From: Ferrovibrio sp.
GTDB lineage: Bacteria > Pseudomonadota > Alphaproteobacteria > Ferrovibrionales > Ferrovibrionaceae
Assembly (NCBI RefSeq): GCF_025869515.1
Contig: NZ_JAOZVR010000085.1
Coordinates: 2,758-52,666 of the forward strand
Reading direction: 5' to 3'
Length of the DNA: 49,909 nucleotides
In this document: in pieces, positions 7,869 to 15,500 of the stretch
Layout of the letters: every line of letters begins with the position of its first letter
Numbering within the stretch: position 1 is the stretch's first letter
Made by a program: the position numbers and the translations under genes
Notes under the pieces: model-generated
What the model was told of the DNA's origin: nothing
Database searches by the model: none
The model's input: the letters and a program-made list of their open reading frames with translations, nothing else

Positions 7869-8261
7869 ATGCCGATGATGGCCATCATTCCGCCCGGTTC
7901 GGGCAAACCGCTCGCGCCCTACTCGCCCGGTGCACTGGCCGATGGCGTGCTCTATGTTTCCGGCACCCTGCCGTTCGACAAGGACAACACTGTCCTGCAT
8001 GTCGGCGATGCCGCGGCGCAGACCCGCCTGGTGCTGGACACGATCAGAACGGTGGTGGAAGCCGCCGGCGGCAGCATGGCCGACATCACCTTCAATTCCA
8101 TCTTCATCACCGACTGGGCCAACTATGCGGCCGTCAACGCCGTCTATGCCGAGTATTTTCCCGGCGACAAGCCGGCGCGCTACTGCATCCAGTGCGGCCT
8201 GGTCAAACCCGATGCGCTGATCGAGATCGCCAGCATCGCCCATATCGGCAGCAAGGGCTGA
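7869..8261 (+). CDS. rutC: RutC, RidA-family aminoacrylate deaminase
   Basis: A 130-residue RidA/YjgF-superfamily protein. RutC hydrolyses (3-)aminoacrylate from uracil breakdown to malonic semialdehyde and ammonia. Visible family features are the strand YVSGTLPFD, the [14 protein letters not shown] segment and the C-terminal [15 protein letters not shown], with a conserved Cys in YCIQCGLV. The ATG at 7869 is preceded by GGAG with a 7-nt spacer. It lies 37 bp after rutB and 6 bp before rutD in the same operon. Confidence 0.9.
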   Translation: MPMMAIIPPGSGKPLAPYSPGALADGVLYVSGTLPFDKDNTVLHVGDAAAQTRLVLDTIRTVVEAAGGSMADITFNSIFITDWANYAAVNAVYAEYFPGDKPARYCIQCGLVKPDALIEIASIAHIGSKG

Positions 8262-8267
8262 CGCGCC

Positions 8268-9044
8268 GTGCAGTATGATGTCCATGGCCGCAAGGATGCG
8301 GCGGCTGCCACCGTTCTGCTGTCGGCCGGTCTCGGCGGTCTCGGCAGTTTCTGGACGCCGCAGCTGGCCGCGCTGGCCGAACAGTTCCGCGTCGTGCTCT
8401 ACGATCATCGCGGCACCGGCCGCAATGCAGGCCTGCTGCCGGAAGATCACGATATCGCCGCCATGGCCGATGATGTGGTGCAGATTCTCGACGATCTCGG
8501 TGTTGCCCGCGTCCATATGGTCGGCCACGCGCTCGGCGGCCTGATCGGCCTCGAACTGGCCTTGCGCGCGCCGGCGCGGCTCGACCGCCTGGTGCTGGTG
8601 AATGCCTGGGCCAGGGCGGCGGCGCATACGGCGCGCTGTTTCGCCCTGCGCCGCCAGCTGCTGCTGCATGTCGGCGTCGATGCCTATCTGGAAGCGCAGC
8701 CGATCTTCCTCTATCCCGCCGCATGGCTGGCGCAGCGCAATGCGCAGCTGGCAGAGGAGGCGGTGCGGGCGCGGCAGCATTTCCAGGGCAGTGCCAATCT
8801 GCTCCGGCGCATCGACGCGCTGCTGGCCTACGATATCAGCGACCGGCTCGACCAGATTGCGCATCCCACCCTGGTGGCGGCCTCGCGCGACGACATTCTG
8901 GTGCCCTGGACCGCCTCGCAGACGCTGGCGGCGGGGCTGCCGCAGGCGCGGTTCTGGCTCACCGCCGAGGGCGGCCATGCCTGCACCGTCGCCGATCCGG
9001 CGCCGTTCAACCGACGGCTGGTCGAATTCCTCACCGCTGCCTAG
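8268..9044 (+). CDS. rutD: RutD, putative aminoacrylate hydrolase
   Basis: A 258-residue alpha/beta-hydrolase fold protein starting with GTG six bp after rutC. The elbow reads GHALGG (86-91), with Ala88 in place of the usual Ser. That substitution is also found in E. coli RutD, so it is a family trait rather than damage. Late conserved pieces DDILVPW and GGHACTV supply Asp and His. RutD speeds the removal of aminoacrylate in pyrimidine nitrogen scavenging. The next gene downstream is unrelated and no other rut genes follow. Confidence 0.88.
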   Translation: MQYDVHGRKDAAAATVLLSAGLGGLGSFWTPQLAALAEQFRVVLYDHRGTGRNAGLLPEDHDIAAMADDVVQILDDLGVARVHMVGHALGGLIGLELALRAPARLDRLVLVNAWARAAAHTARCFALRRQLLLHVGVDAYLEAQPIFLYPAAWLAQRNAQLAEEAVRARQHFQGSANLLRRIDALLAYDISDRLDQIAHPTLVAASRDDILVPWTASQTLAAGLPQARFWLTAEGGHACTVADPAPFNRRLVEFLTAA

Positions 9045-9126
9045 CGGCGGCAGAAGGGTCTCGCGGAACTTTTCCGCGGCAGCACGGTTGTCATCTGGTC
9101 ATACACCGCATGCGGGGATGGCCATC

Positions 9127-9459
9127 ATGAAAACCGATCTGTTGCTCTGCACCGGTCTGGCCATGGTTTTGCTGGCTTTGCCGTCGATTCTGCATGCCGG
9201 CGAGGATGGGTCGGGCGGTCGCGCGCCGCTGGCGCTGGGCCAGCCGATGGCAGATTGCGCGCCGCGCGAGCAGGCCGGCGCGAGTACCGAACCGGTCGAC
9301 CTGCCGGGAAAGGAAGCTATCGCCGCCCCAAAATCGCCGGCCGCCGGCACCGGGCCGGCGCCGCACCGCCTTTCGACGGCAACGCTGCTGACTTTCGCGC
9401 TGATCGCTTCGCCCGGTACCGGCCTGCCGCAGACCGGCAGCAACGCGAACGGCCGCTGA
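9127..9459 (+). CDS. Unknown small exported protein
   Basis: A 110-residue protein with a strong signal peptide (MKTDLLLCTGLAMVLLALPS, cleavage near LHA-GE). A low-complexity Ala/Pro/Gly-rich region follows, and a second short hydrophobic stretch (TLLTFALIASPGTG) lies near the C-terminus. No family is recognised. The start at 9127 has a GGGGA ribosome site; an in-frame ATG at 9118 is a less well spaced alternative. The same frame continues far upstream across rutD, but that part is a shadow of rutD. It could be a small envelope protein, or cell-wall-anchored by its second hydrophobic segment. Confidence 0.5.
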   Translation: MKTDLLLCTGLAMVLLALPSILHAGEDGSGGRAPLALGQPMADCAPREQAGASTEPVDLPGKEAIAAPKSPAAGTGPAPHRLSTATLLTFALIASPGTGLPQTGSNANGR

Positions 9460-9524
9460 CCCGGCCCCCCGCCACTGCCGCTTGACCGCAGCCTTAATCT
9501 GCTGTGTGCGGCGACGCAACTTGG

Positions 9525-10985
9525 CTATGGTTTCGACGGTTCCTTCGATTTCGCTTTGGGGTTCTTGTCTTCGGGCTTCGGCACCCGGAAGAGGCCGGGC
9601 AGGCAGGACTGAAATTTAAAGGGCGACAGCTCCAGGGGGCGGCTTGCGATGGTCTGCCCGGCGGCATCCAGCAGCACGATGGCCGTTACCTTGGTCCTGC
9701 GTATTTGACGCGCCGACATCGGATTGCTGTCTTCCAGATCGATGTAGCTGAATGAAGCGTCGTCATATTTCAGCCCCTCGCTCTTGATCAGGGCCGAGCC
9801 TTTCGGCGGCAGAAGCGCCTCACTCCTTGTGTCATCGCCCAGGGTCGCAATCTGCGTCAGAAATCCGAATCGCTCCACGCTTCCTGTCGCAAGGGGAATT
9901 TTAAGCGTATCGACAGTGAGATGAACGTATATCCTCTGTTGCTTGCGCAGGAGCAGCGGCCGGTCGGATTCGTTCTGGGCAATGGCCATCACACGGCACT
10001 CGCCTGTGATTTTCATGATCGTATCATTGTCCAGACTGCCAAAAGGTCGCGGCTTGCCTGAAGCTGTAACAAACTTGTCCATGCCGTCAACAAAATCGAC
10101 GGTGCTCAAAATGGTTTCATGTTCCTGCAGAAGCCTTGGCGTGACGATGCCGATACCGCTGCCGAGCACTGTGATGATGAAGGCTGTTGTGGTCGCGCGC
10201 GTGGCACTGCGCAGGGATGGGTTGGATATCGCCCCGGGCATCGCGTCGGGTGCTGCGCTGAGCCTGTATACGGACAGCGGCAGCCACAGGAACAGGCCGA
10301 AGAGTCCGGCGCCGGCGACACAGGCCATAACGAATGCCAGGATGTAGAGCAGCGGCGCGTCCAGCAGCGCATACAGGCTGAAGAATTCGATGCTCCAGGC
10401 ATCGAGAAGTGTCTGAATTCTGAAGACGAGGCCGAATACTGCATTGAGGCTGGCTGTCAGGTTTGCACCGATGGCGATGGCGATGCTGACAAAAATGGTG
10501 GCGTAGATGATCATCGTGGCCAGAGAAACGATGACCAGGCCGTCATGTAGTGCGTCCATGCTCTTTTCAGTATCGAGATTAAGCCATGCCTCCAGCAATG
10601 CGGTTCCGACCACCGCGCCGATCAGCGACCCGATGACCACGGGATCGGTGATCACACCCTTGATCAGCTGTTGCGCGATCTTGGCGGTCCGTTCGGCGGC
10701 CTCGGCATCCCTGTCCGGTGTATCGAAGCTGATGTTGGTGACCTCCCATTCCAGCAGATACCCGCCCACCCACTGGTTCAGCGTGTAGATGAACAGCGTC
10801 AGGCCCAACAGGAAATACAGCCGCGTCTCGATGAAGCTCTCGCTCTTCGCCGGCGTGCGTTGCGCCTGGGCCATTGCGGGCCATGTGCGCGGCGCGCGGA
10901 CCGGCACGGCGATGTAGAACAGGATGGCGCCAATGAAGCGCACGATGTCCTGGAACGTCTCGTCCAGCGCCTTCTTGATGTCCAT
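9525..10985 (-). CDS. Unknown multi-pass membrane protein
   Basis: A 486-residue protein of unrecognised family. The N-terminal two-thirds holds about six hydrophobic segments, including FIGAILFYIAVPV, FLLGLTLFIYTL, VVIGSLIGAVVGTALLEAWL, two between residues 145 and 175, and LLYILAFVMACVAGAGLFGLFLWLPL. The last ~200 residues form a soluble domain beginning after one more membrane segment (FIITVLGSGIGIV), with a charged, Lys/Pro-rich end (PKPEDKNPKAKSKEPSKP). Base composition is slightly less GC-rich than its neighbours. It stands alone between a convergent small gene and the YCII terminator, so the context gives no function. Confidence 0.8.
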   Translation of the reverse strand: MDIKKALDETFQDIVRFIGAILFYIAVPVRAPRTWPAMAQAQRTPAKSESFIETRLYFLLGLTLFIYTLNQWVGGYLLEWEVTNISFDTPDRDAEAAERTAKIAQQLIKGVITDPVVIGSLIGAVVGTALLEAWLNLDTEKSMDALHDGLVIVSLATMIIYATIFVSIAIAIGANLTASLNAVFGLVFRIQTLLDAWSIEFFSLYALLDAPLLYILAFVMACVAGAGLFGLFLWLPLSVYRLSAAPDAMPGAISNPSLRSATRATTTAFIITVLGSGIGIVTPRLLQEHETILSTVDFVDGMDKFVTASGKPRPFGSLDNDTIMKITGECRVMAIAQNESDRPLLLRKQQRIYVHLTVDTLKIPLATGSVERFGFLTQIATLGDDTRSEALLPPKGSALIKSEGLKYDDASFSYIDLEDSNPMSARQIRRTKVTAIVLLDAAGQTIASRPLELSPFKFQSCLPGLFRVPKPEDKNPKAKSKEPSKP

Positions 10986-11147
10986 CGGATCCCCCGTTAC
11001 CCCGACGGGCGCCGCATCCGTTGGCGGTGCCCGGCCCGCGCCGATCCTATGGCAGGGCTTTGCCGGCGGCGACGGGAAGTTTTGTGCGACGGCAGGAATG
11101 CAGGAATCTACATAACATCGTAGGTAAGGCCATGAACGCAGACGCGC

Positions 11148-11181
11148 AAAAACGCAAACAGGCGCGGCTTGCGCCGCGCCT
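11148..11181 (-). terminator. Intrinsic terminator of ArsR/SRPBCC/YCII operon
   Basis: On the minus strand a 9-bp perfect stem (AGGCGCGGC, loop GCAA, GCCGCGCCT) is followed by a T-rich run (GTTTGCGTTTTTG). It lies 31 bp beyond the stop codon of the YCII gene. Confidence 0.8.
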
Positions 11182-11211
11182 GCGTCTGCTGCGATGAGGC
11201 AGTTAGCAACT

Positions 11212-11634
11212 TCAGTTTCCGGTGAGCTTGTCGCGGATCCGGTCGTGCTGCTCGGCCAGCTCCGGCGTCACCGCCTCGCCGAAATCGGCCATTTCGAACA
11301 GCGGGCGGATTTCGAGTTCGCTCGGGCCCGGCATCGGATTGGGGCAGCGCCTGGCCCAGGCCACCGCCTCAGCCATGTCCTTGACCTGCCAGACCCAGAA
11401 GCCGGCGATCAGTTCCTTGGTCTCGGCAAACGGCCCGTCGATGACGGTGCGCTTCGGCCCGTCGAAGGCGATGCGTTTGCCCTTCGATGACGGATGCAGG
11501 CCATCGCCGGCCAGCATGATGCCGGCATTGACCAGCTCTTCGTTAAACTTGCCCATGGCTTCGAACAGCTCGGTCGTGGGCAGGATGCCCGCTTCGCTGT
11601 CCTTGGTCGCCTTCACGATCACCATTACACGCAT
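11212..11634 (-). CDS. YCII-related (DGPF-type) protein
   Basis: A 140-residue protein starting at ATG 11634 (MRVMVIVKATKDSE), with an AGGAGA ribosome site. It carries the YCII/DGPF signature DGPFAETKELIAGFW followed by MAEAVAWARRCPNP, a ferredoxin-like fold common in alphaproteobacterial gene sets with SRPBCC proteins and ArsR or sigma factors. The biochemical role of the family is largely unknown; some relatives have a catalytic His/Asp pair. It is the last gene of the operon, 95 bp after the AHSA1-like gene and just before a strong terminator. Confidence 0.87.
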   Translation of the reverse strand: MRVMVIVKATKDSEAGILPTTELFEAMGKFNEELVNAGIMLAGDGLHPSSKGKRIAFDGPKRTVIDGPFAETKELIAGFWVWQVKDMAEAVAWARRCPNPMPGPSELEIRPLFEMADFGEAVTPELAEQHDRIRDKLTGN

Positions 11635-11729
11635 TGTCTGTCTCCTCTGCTCCGCGGCCTGTGCCGCCTGTCCCTCAAGGACGCCGGTGCGGCGGTGGAA
11701 CCGACAGCGCGGAAAAATAAAAAACGAAG

Positions 11730-12206
11730 CTAGGCCGCCACCAGTGCCTCCAGCTTGTCCAGGCTGGTGCTCCAGCCATGCTGCATGCCGCCATGGCGTG
11801 CCGCTTCCCATTCGGGCGCGAGCTGCACCAGGGTGGATTCCAGCCGCAGTTTCGTCCTGCCGTCGGGCGTCGCCTCGAAGGTGATGATGTGAAAGCCCTC
11901 GACCAGATAGCGGCCGGTATCGTCCTTGACCCAGGTGGTGCAGACGATCTTCGCGGGCGCGTCGATCACATGATAGGTGCCGCCCATCGGCTGCACATGG
12001 CCATCAGGCGCCCGCATATGCACCAGCCAGGCGCCGCCTGGCCGCGCATCCAGTTCGCAGACCGGCGCGGTATAGCCTTCCGGTCCCCACCACTGCGCCA
12101 TCTGCTGCGGATCGATCCAGGCGCGGAAGACGCGCTCGCGCGGCGCGTTGAACACGCGGTTCAGCACCAGATCGGGGGCCTGGTCGGGTTTCGGCATCGT
12201 CGACAT
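11730..12206 (-). CDS. SRPBCC (AHSA1/CalC-type) protein
   Basis: A 158-residue START-like fold protein. The family hallmarks are NAPRERVFRAWIDPQQMAQWWGP near the N-terminus and the closing helix GGMQHGWSTSLDKLEALV. AHSA1-like proteins bind hydrophobic ligands in a deep cavity; the ligand here is unknown. It is encoded 19 bp after a second, membrane-anchored SRPBCC gene and under the same ArsR regulator, an arrangement seen in many proteobacteria. Confidence 0.88.
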   Translation of the reverse strand: MSTMPKPDQAPDLVLNRVFNAPRERVFRAWIDPQQMAQWWGPEGYTAPVCELDARPGGAWLVHMRAPDGHVQPMGGTYHVIDAPAKIVCTTWVKDDTGRYLVEGFHIITFEATPDGRTKLRLESTLVQLAPEWEAARHGGMQHGWSTSLDKLEALVAA

Positions 12207-12225
12207 CGGCGGTCTCCTCTCGCGC

Positions 12226-12765
12226 TTACGGCTGCTCGGCCATGGCCTTCAGGTCGGCCAGGCCGGCTTCGAAATCGCCGCCGACCATGCGGTCGAAATT
12301 GAAGACCAGATGCACGATCTTGAACATCAGGGTCAGCGGGCCGGTCATCGCCCAGGTCACGGTGGTGCTGTCGCCCTGCGGCGCGAGCGTGAAATCGGCC
12401 CGGCTGGTGCTTTCGAAGGGTTTGAGGAAATCGAGCCGCACCGCCACTTTGGCATGCGGCACGCTCTCGACGATCTCCAGACTGCCGGCCCCGATATTTT
12501 TGTCGCCATCCCAGGCATAGCGCGCGCCCTTGCCGGCGGCTGGGCCGCTGTAGCGGCGCTGCATGTCCGGGTCCTTCTTCTCGAAGGGCGACCAGCCGCG
12601 CCAGGCCTGCAGGTCGTTGATCAGCAGGAAAATCTTTTCCGGCGGCGCCTGGATCGTGGTCGCGCGCTGCACGCGGAAGGTATCGGGTCGCGTGCTGGCA
12701 TAGGCCAGCAGGCCGAGGATGGCGACAACGACGATGGCGGCGGCGATGGCAAGGATTTTCAGCAT
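12226..12765 (-). CDS. Membrane-anchored SRPBCC (polyketide cyclase-like) protein
   Basis: A 179-residue protein with one N-terminal transmembrane helix (LKILAIAAAIVVVAILGLLAY) followed by a SRPBCC domain (APPEKIFLLINDLQAWRGWSPFEKKDPDM; closing segment NFDRMVGGDFEAGLADLK). This architecture matches the polyketide cyclase/dehydrase group. It probably presents a lipid- or small-molecule-binding cup at the membrane surface. It follows the ArsR gene by 45 bp. The ligand is not predictable. Confidence 0.87.
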   Translation of the reverse strand: MLKILAIAAAIVVVAILGLLAYASTRPDTFRVQRATTIQAPPEKIFLLINDLQAWRGWSPFEKKDPDMQRRYSGPAAGKGARYAWDGDKNIGAGSLEIVESVPHAKVAVRLDFLKPFESTSRADFTLAPQGDSTTVTWAMTGPLTLMFKIVHLVFNFDRMVGGDFEAGLADLKAMAEQP

Positions 12766-12810
12766 GACAGGGTCTTTCGAGGATGGTGAGGGCAGAAGAG
12801 AAGCGGGCGG

Positions 12811-13227
12811 TTAGACGACACGGTGTTTCCGGGTGTCAGAGTCCAGGTGGTCGGGTGTCCTTGTGCCGGCCGCCGGGCCCTGCGCCAGGTGCAGGCGGTC
12901 CAGATAGACGTGCAGGCTTTGCAGGGTTTCGTCCCAGAAGCGGCGGTAGTCCTCCAGCCAGACGGCCAGGGCGCGCAGCGCCGCCGGCTCCAGCCGGCAG
13001 TCGCGCCATTGCGCCCGCCGGTGCCGCGACACCAGCCCGGCGCGTTCCAGCACGGTCAGATGTTTCGATATGGCCGGCAGGCTGAGGCCGAGCGGTGCCG
13101 CCAGCTGCCCGACCGGCTGCGGGCCGCGGACCAGCGCGGCCAGGATGGCGCGCCGCGTCGGATCTGCCAGTGCCGCCAGCGTGGCACTGAGAGGATCGGG
13201 GGCGGCGGGGTGACGGGTCGCGGCCAT
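12811..13227 (-). CDS. ArsR-family transcriptional repressor
   Basis: A 138-residue winged-helix regulator. The core LADPTRRAILAALVRGPQPVGQLA...LSLPAISKHL, then LERAGLVSRHRRAQWRD, is diagnostic of the ArsR/SmtB fold. No metal-binding Cys cluster is visible; this sub-group, linked to SRPBCC genes, does not usually sense metals. It is the first gene of the operon. A 14-bp palindrome 17 bp upstream of its start codon is the likely autoregulatory operator. Confidence 0.9.
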   Translation of the reverse strand: MAATRHPAAPDPLSATLAALADPTRRAILAALVRGPQPVGQLAAPLGLSLPAISKHLTVLERAGLVSRHRRAQWRDCRLEPAALRALAVWLEDYRRFWDETLQSLHVYLDRLHLAQGPAAGTRTPDHLDSDTRKHRVV

Positions 13228-13243
13228 CCTGTAATTACCCTAT

Positions 13244-13257
13244 CAGTTAAATAACTG
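13244..13257. promoter_or_regulatory. Candidate ArsR-type operator
   Basis: Perfect inverted repeat CAGTTA-AA-TAACTG in an AT-rich patch 17 bp upstream of the ArsR start codon. A further short palindrome (GTAATTAC, 13231-13238) lies between it and the start. Its location is what is expected for an autoregulated ArsR operon. Confidence 0.5.
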
Positions 13258-13659
13258 TTGGGTTAAATATAGGCAGGGCCGCTCGCGGTCAAGCCGTCAT
13301 TGATGACTTGATTTCCGCTTGGCATCGGCAATGAAATGTACTATATATGTTCCTGTTTCAAAACTGCCGCTGCGGCTCGTTTTGCGCTGCTGGACGGGCA
13401 TGACTTTCAGCGCCAATCCGGGCTGAAACGCGCTTTTGACCCTGGCTTATGGCCAGAATAGAGGGGCTTGCAGGCATGAAATCGGCTATAAATGCCGGAT
13501 AAGGCCCGGAATCAGGGGCCGGAATCCGCATTTAAGCCTGTTTTTGTTGAAAATGACCTGATTCAGGCCCGAGTTCCCGGCAAAACCGGGTCAAAACCGC
13601 GTTTGCAGCAAAAGTGCATCGGCCTGTAAACCCTGCCTTACGGCGCCCGATGGAGCGTG
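13258..13659. other. Gene-free stretch, nothing recognised
   Basis: Together with the flanking operator and tandem repeats, this is the longest non-coding gap in the window (13228-13761). It is less GC-rich than average at 13300-13640, with scattered short runs such as GGCCGG and CCCGG motifs. I see no RNA gene, promoter of quality or ORF with family resemblance. The minus-strand frame at 13532-13753 is created by the tandem repeats at its start and looks non-coding after that. Confidence 0.5.
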
Positions 13660-13760
13660 TTCGACCTGACTCGGCACCCAATGGGTCTGACTCCGCATCG
13701 AATGGGCCCGAATGAACAGCGAATGGACCTGACTCGACCGCGAACGGACCCAATCGGACC
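13660..13760. repeat. 21-bp degenerate tandem repeat, about five units
   Basis: Units start at 13660, 13681, 13702, 13723 and 13744. Each follows the pattern (A/T)TGG(G/A)-C-CTGACTC-...-CGA, with the last unit partial. The 21-bp period keeps frame, so the minus strand would read as a heptapeptide repeat (GPFAVES, GPFAVHS, GPFDAES, DPLGAES). It lies immediately downstream of a GST gene's stop codon. Confidence 0.65.
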
Positions 13761-13761
13761 C

Positions 13762-14388
13762 TCAGGTCATCGGCACCATGATGTGTTTCGCATACCCCGG
13801 TCGCTGGCTGAGCCGGTCATGCCAGGCGGCTAGATGCGGCAGGGCGGGCCGGGTGATCGGGAACAACAGCCAGCGCTGCAGCTGGCAGGCGGCCGGAATG
13901 TCGCCCATGGTCAGCCGGTCACCGGCCACAAAGGGCCGGGTGGCGAGGTGCGCATCGAGCCGGGCCCAGTAGTCGGCCGCCTGGTCTTCCGCCCGGGTCA
14001 TGGCATTGAGGTCGGCCTTCACCGGATCGCGCACCAGGCCCCAGAACAGCACGCGCATCGGCTCGCCGAGCAGGCTGGAGGCCCAGTCCATCCAGCGGTC
14101 GGCCTGGCTGCGTGCGGCCGGGTCGGCCAGCCACAGGCCGGCGCCGGCGGCGTCATACCGGGCGGCGAGATAGCGCACCACGCTGTTGCTCTCCCAGTGG
14201 AGGCTGCCGTCGCTGTCCTGCAGCACCGGGATCAGGCCGTTCGGATTCATCGCACGGTAGGCGGCCGTTTCGGTGCCGCCGAATTTGCCGCCGACATCGA
14301 TCCGCTCATAGGTCAGGCCCAGCTCGTCAGCCGCCCACAACACCTTCTGGACATTGACAGAACTGGCACGGCCCCAGATTTTCAGCAT
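13762..14388 (-). CDS. Glutathione S-transferase family protein
   Basis: A 208-residue GST. The N-terminal thioredoxin-like domain has the Ser-type active-site region GRASSVNVQKVLW, the cis-Pro in NGLIPVLQD and the ESNSVVRYLA motif that binds the glutathione glutamyl group. The C-terminal helical domain contains FVAGDRLTMGDIPAA, the conserved N-capping box. It is divergent from a second GST with 60 bp between. The substrate is unknown. Confidence 0.9.
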   Translation of the reverse strand: MLKIWGRASSVNVQKVLWAADELGLTYERIDVGGKFGGTETAAYRAMNPNGLIPVLQDSDGSLHWESNSVVRYLAARYDAAGAGLWLADPAARSQADRWMDWASSLLGEPMRVLFWGLVRDPVKADLNAMTRAEDQAADYWARLDAHLATRPFVAGDRLTMGDIPAACQLQRWLLFPITRPALPHLAAWHDRLSQRPGYAKHIMVPMT

Positions 14389-14417
14389 GGCGATTCGCTG
14401 CTCTCTCTCGCTTTTTC

Positions 14418-14429
14418 ATTCGTCCGAAT
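14418..14429. promoter_or_regulatory. Short palindrome between divergent GST genes
   Basis: Inverted repeat ATTCG-TC-CGAAT centred in the 60-bp gap between the two divergent GST genes, close to a possible plus-strand -10 (TAGACT at 14435). It could be an operator shared by both genes; evidence is positional only. Confidence 0.3.
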
Positions 14430-14448
14430 ACGACTAGACTCCGCCGTC

Positions 14449-15117
14449 ATGCGCAAGCTGTACCATCTCTGGCTCTCCCCCCAGTCCCGCAAGGTTCGCG
14501 TCCTGCTCAAGGAGAAGGGGCTCGAATTCGATCTCGAGGTCGAGAAGCTGTGGGAGCGCCGGCCGGAATTCCTCGCCATGGACCCGAGCGGCAACGGGCC
14601 GGTGCTGGTCGAGCATGACGGTCGCACCCTGGCCGACAGCCAGGCGATCTGCGAATACCTGGATGAAGTCTATCCCAACAAGATGCTGATCGGCTTCGAT
14701 CCGCCGAGCCGCGCCGAAACCCGCCGGCTGGTCTCGTGGTGGGATCACAAATTCGGCCCGGAAGTGTCCGAGCCGCTGGTGTTCGAAAAGGTGATGAAGC
14801 GTTTCATGGGCATGGGCCATCCGGAATCGGCCGTGATCCGCATCGCGCACCAGAATATGAAAATCCACCTCGACTACATTGCCTGGCTCACCGAGCGCCG
14901 CAACTGGCTCGCCGGCGACGATTTCTCGCTCGCCGATATCGCCTGCGCCTCGCATATCAGCTGCCTGGATTATCTCGGCGACGTGCCCTGGGCCGATCAC
15001 CCCGGCGCGCATGACTGGTATGCCCGCGTGAAGTCGCGGCCCAGCTTCCGCCCGCTGCTGGCCGACCATATTCCCGGCCTGCCGCCGCCGAAGCACTACG
15101 CCGATCTGGATTTCTAA
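14449..15117 (+). CDS. Glutathione S-transferase family protein
   Basis: A 222-residue GST starting at ATG 14449 (MRKLYHLWLSPQSRKVRVLL). The N-terminal domain has the Ser-Pro-x-Ser-Arg-Lys active-site loop, NGPVLVEHD and DSQAICEYL. The helical domain has WLAGDDFSLADIACASH. The N-terminus resembles the FzlA/maleylacetoacetate-isomerase-like GSTs of alphaproteobacteria. FzlA is a GST-fold protein that acts on FtsZ, so a non-enzymatic cell-division role is possible. The next gene, ridA-like, follows by 32 bp. Confidence 0.88.
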   Translation: MRKLYHLWLSPQSRKVRVLLKEKGLEFDLEVEKLWERRPEFLAMDPSGNGPVLVEHDGRTLADSQAICEYLDEVYPNKMLIGFDPPSRAETRRLVSWWDHKFGPEVSEPLVFEKVMKRFMGMGHPESAVIRIAHQNMKIHLDYIAWLTERRNWLAGDDFSLADIACASHISCLDYLGDVPWADHPGAHDWYARVKSRPSFRPLLADHIPGLPPPKHYADLDF

Positions 15118-15149
15118 AAACCAAAAACACCAACCCAGGAGACTATCTT

Positions 15150-15500
15150 ATGAGCATCCGTCGCATCGATGTCGGCCCCCGCATGAGCCAGGCCGTGGTG
15201 CATGGCAACACCGTGTATCTCGCCGGCCAGGTCGCTGCCGATCCGAAAGCCGGTGTCACCGGCCAGACCGAGCAGATTCTGGCGCAGATCGACCGCCTGC
15301 TGAAGGAAGCCGGTACCGACAAGACCAGGATTCTGTCCACCAATATCTGGCTGGCCGACATGTCGACCTTCGCCGAGATGAACAAGGCCTGGGATGCCTG
15401 GGTGTCGAAGGGCAACACGCCGGCGCGCGCCACCGTGGAATCGAAGCTGGCGGCACCGGATTACAAGGTCGAGATCGCCTGCATTGCCGCGATCGGTTGA
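15150..15500 (+). CDS. RidA-family protein
   Basis: A 116-residue RidA/YjgF protein. Visible family elements are [23 protein letters not shown], the strand [15 protein letters not shown] and [22 protein letters not shown], which includes the active-site Arg of deaminating members. Archetypal RidA hydrolyses reactive enamine/imine intermediates such as 2-aminoacrylate. An AGGAGA site sits 8 nt before ATG 15150. The downstream queG gene starts within its 3' end, so the two are probably coupled. Confidence 0.9.
   Translation: MSIRRIDVGPRMSQAVVHGNTVYLAGQVAADPKAGVTGQTEQILAQIDRLLKEAGTDKTRILSTNIWLADMSTFAEMNKAWDAWVSKGNTPARATVESKLAAPDYKVEIACIAAIG

Noticed and set aside
8602..9126. Upstream part of the frame that contains the small exported protein
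   Set aside because: It lies in rutD in another frame; only the segment from 9127 begins with a signal peptide and ribosome site.
13532..13753. Minus-strand ORF of 73 codons with heptapeptide repeats
   Set aside because: The repeat peptides come from the 21-bp DNA repeat. The rest has no family resemblance, no ribosome site, and the frame runs into the GST stop region, so I treat it as non-coding.
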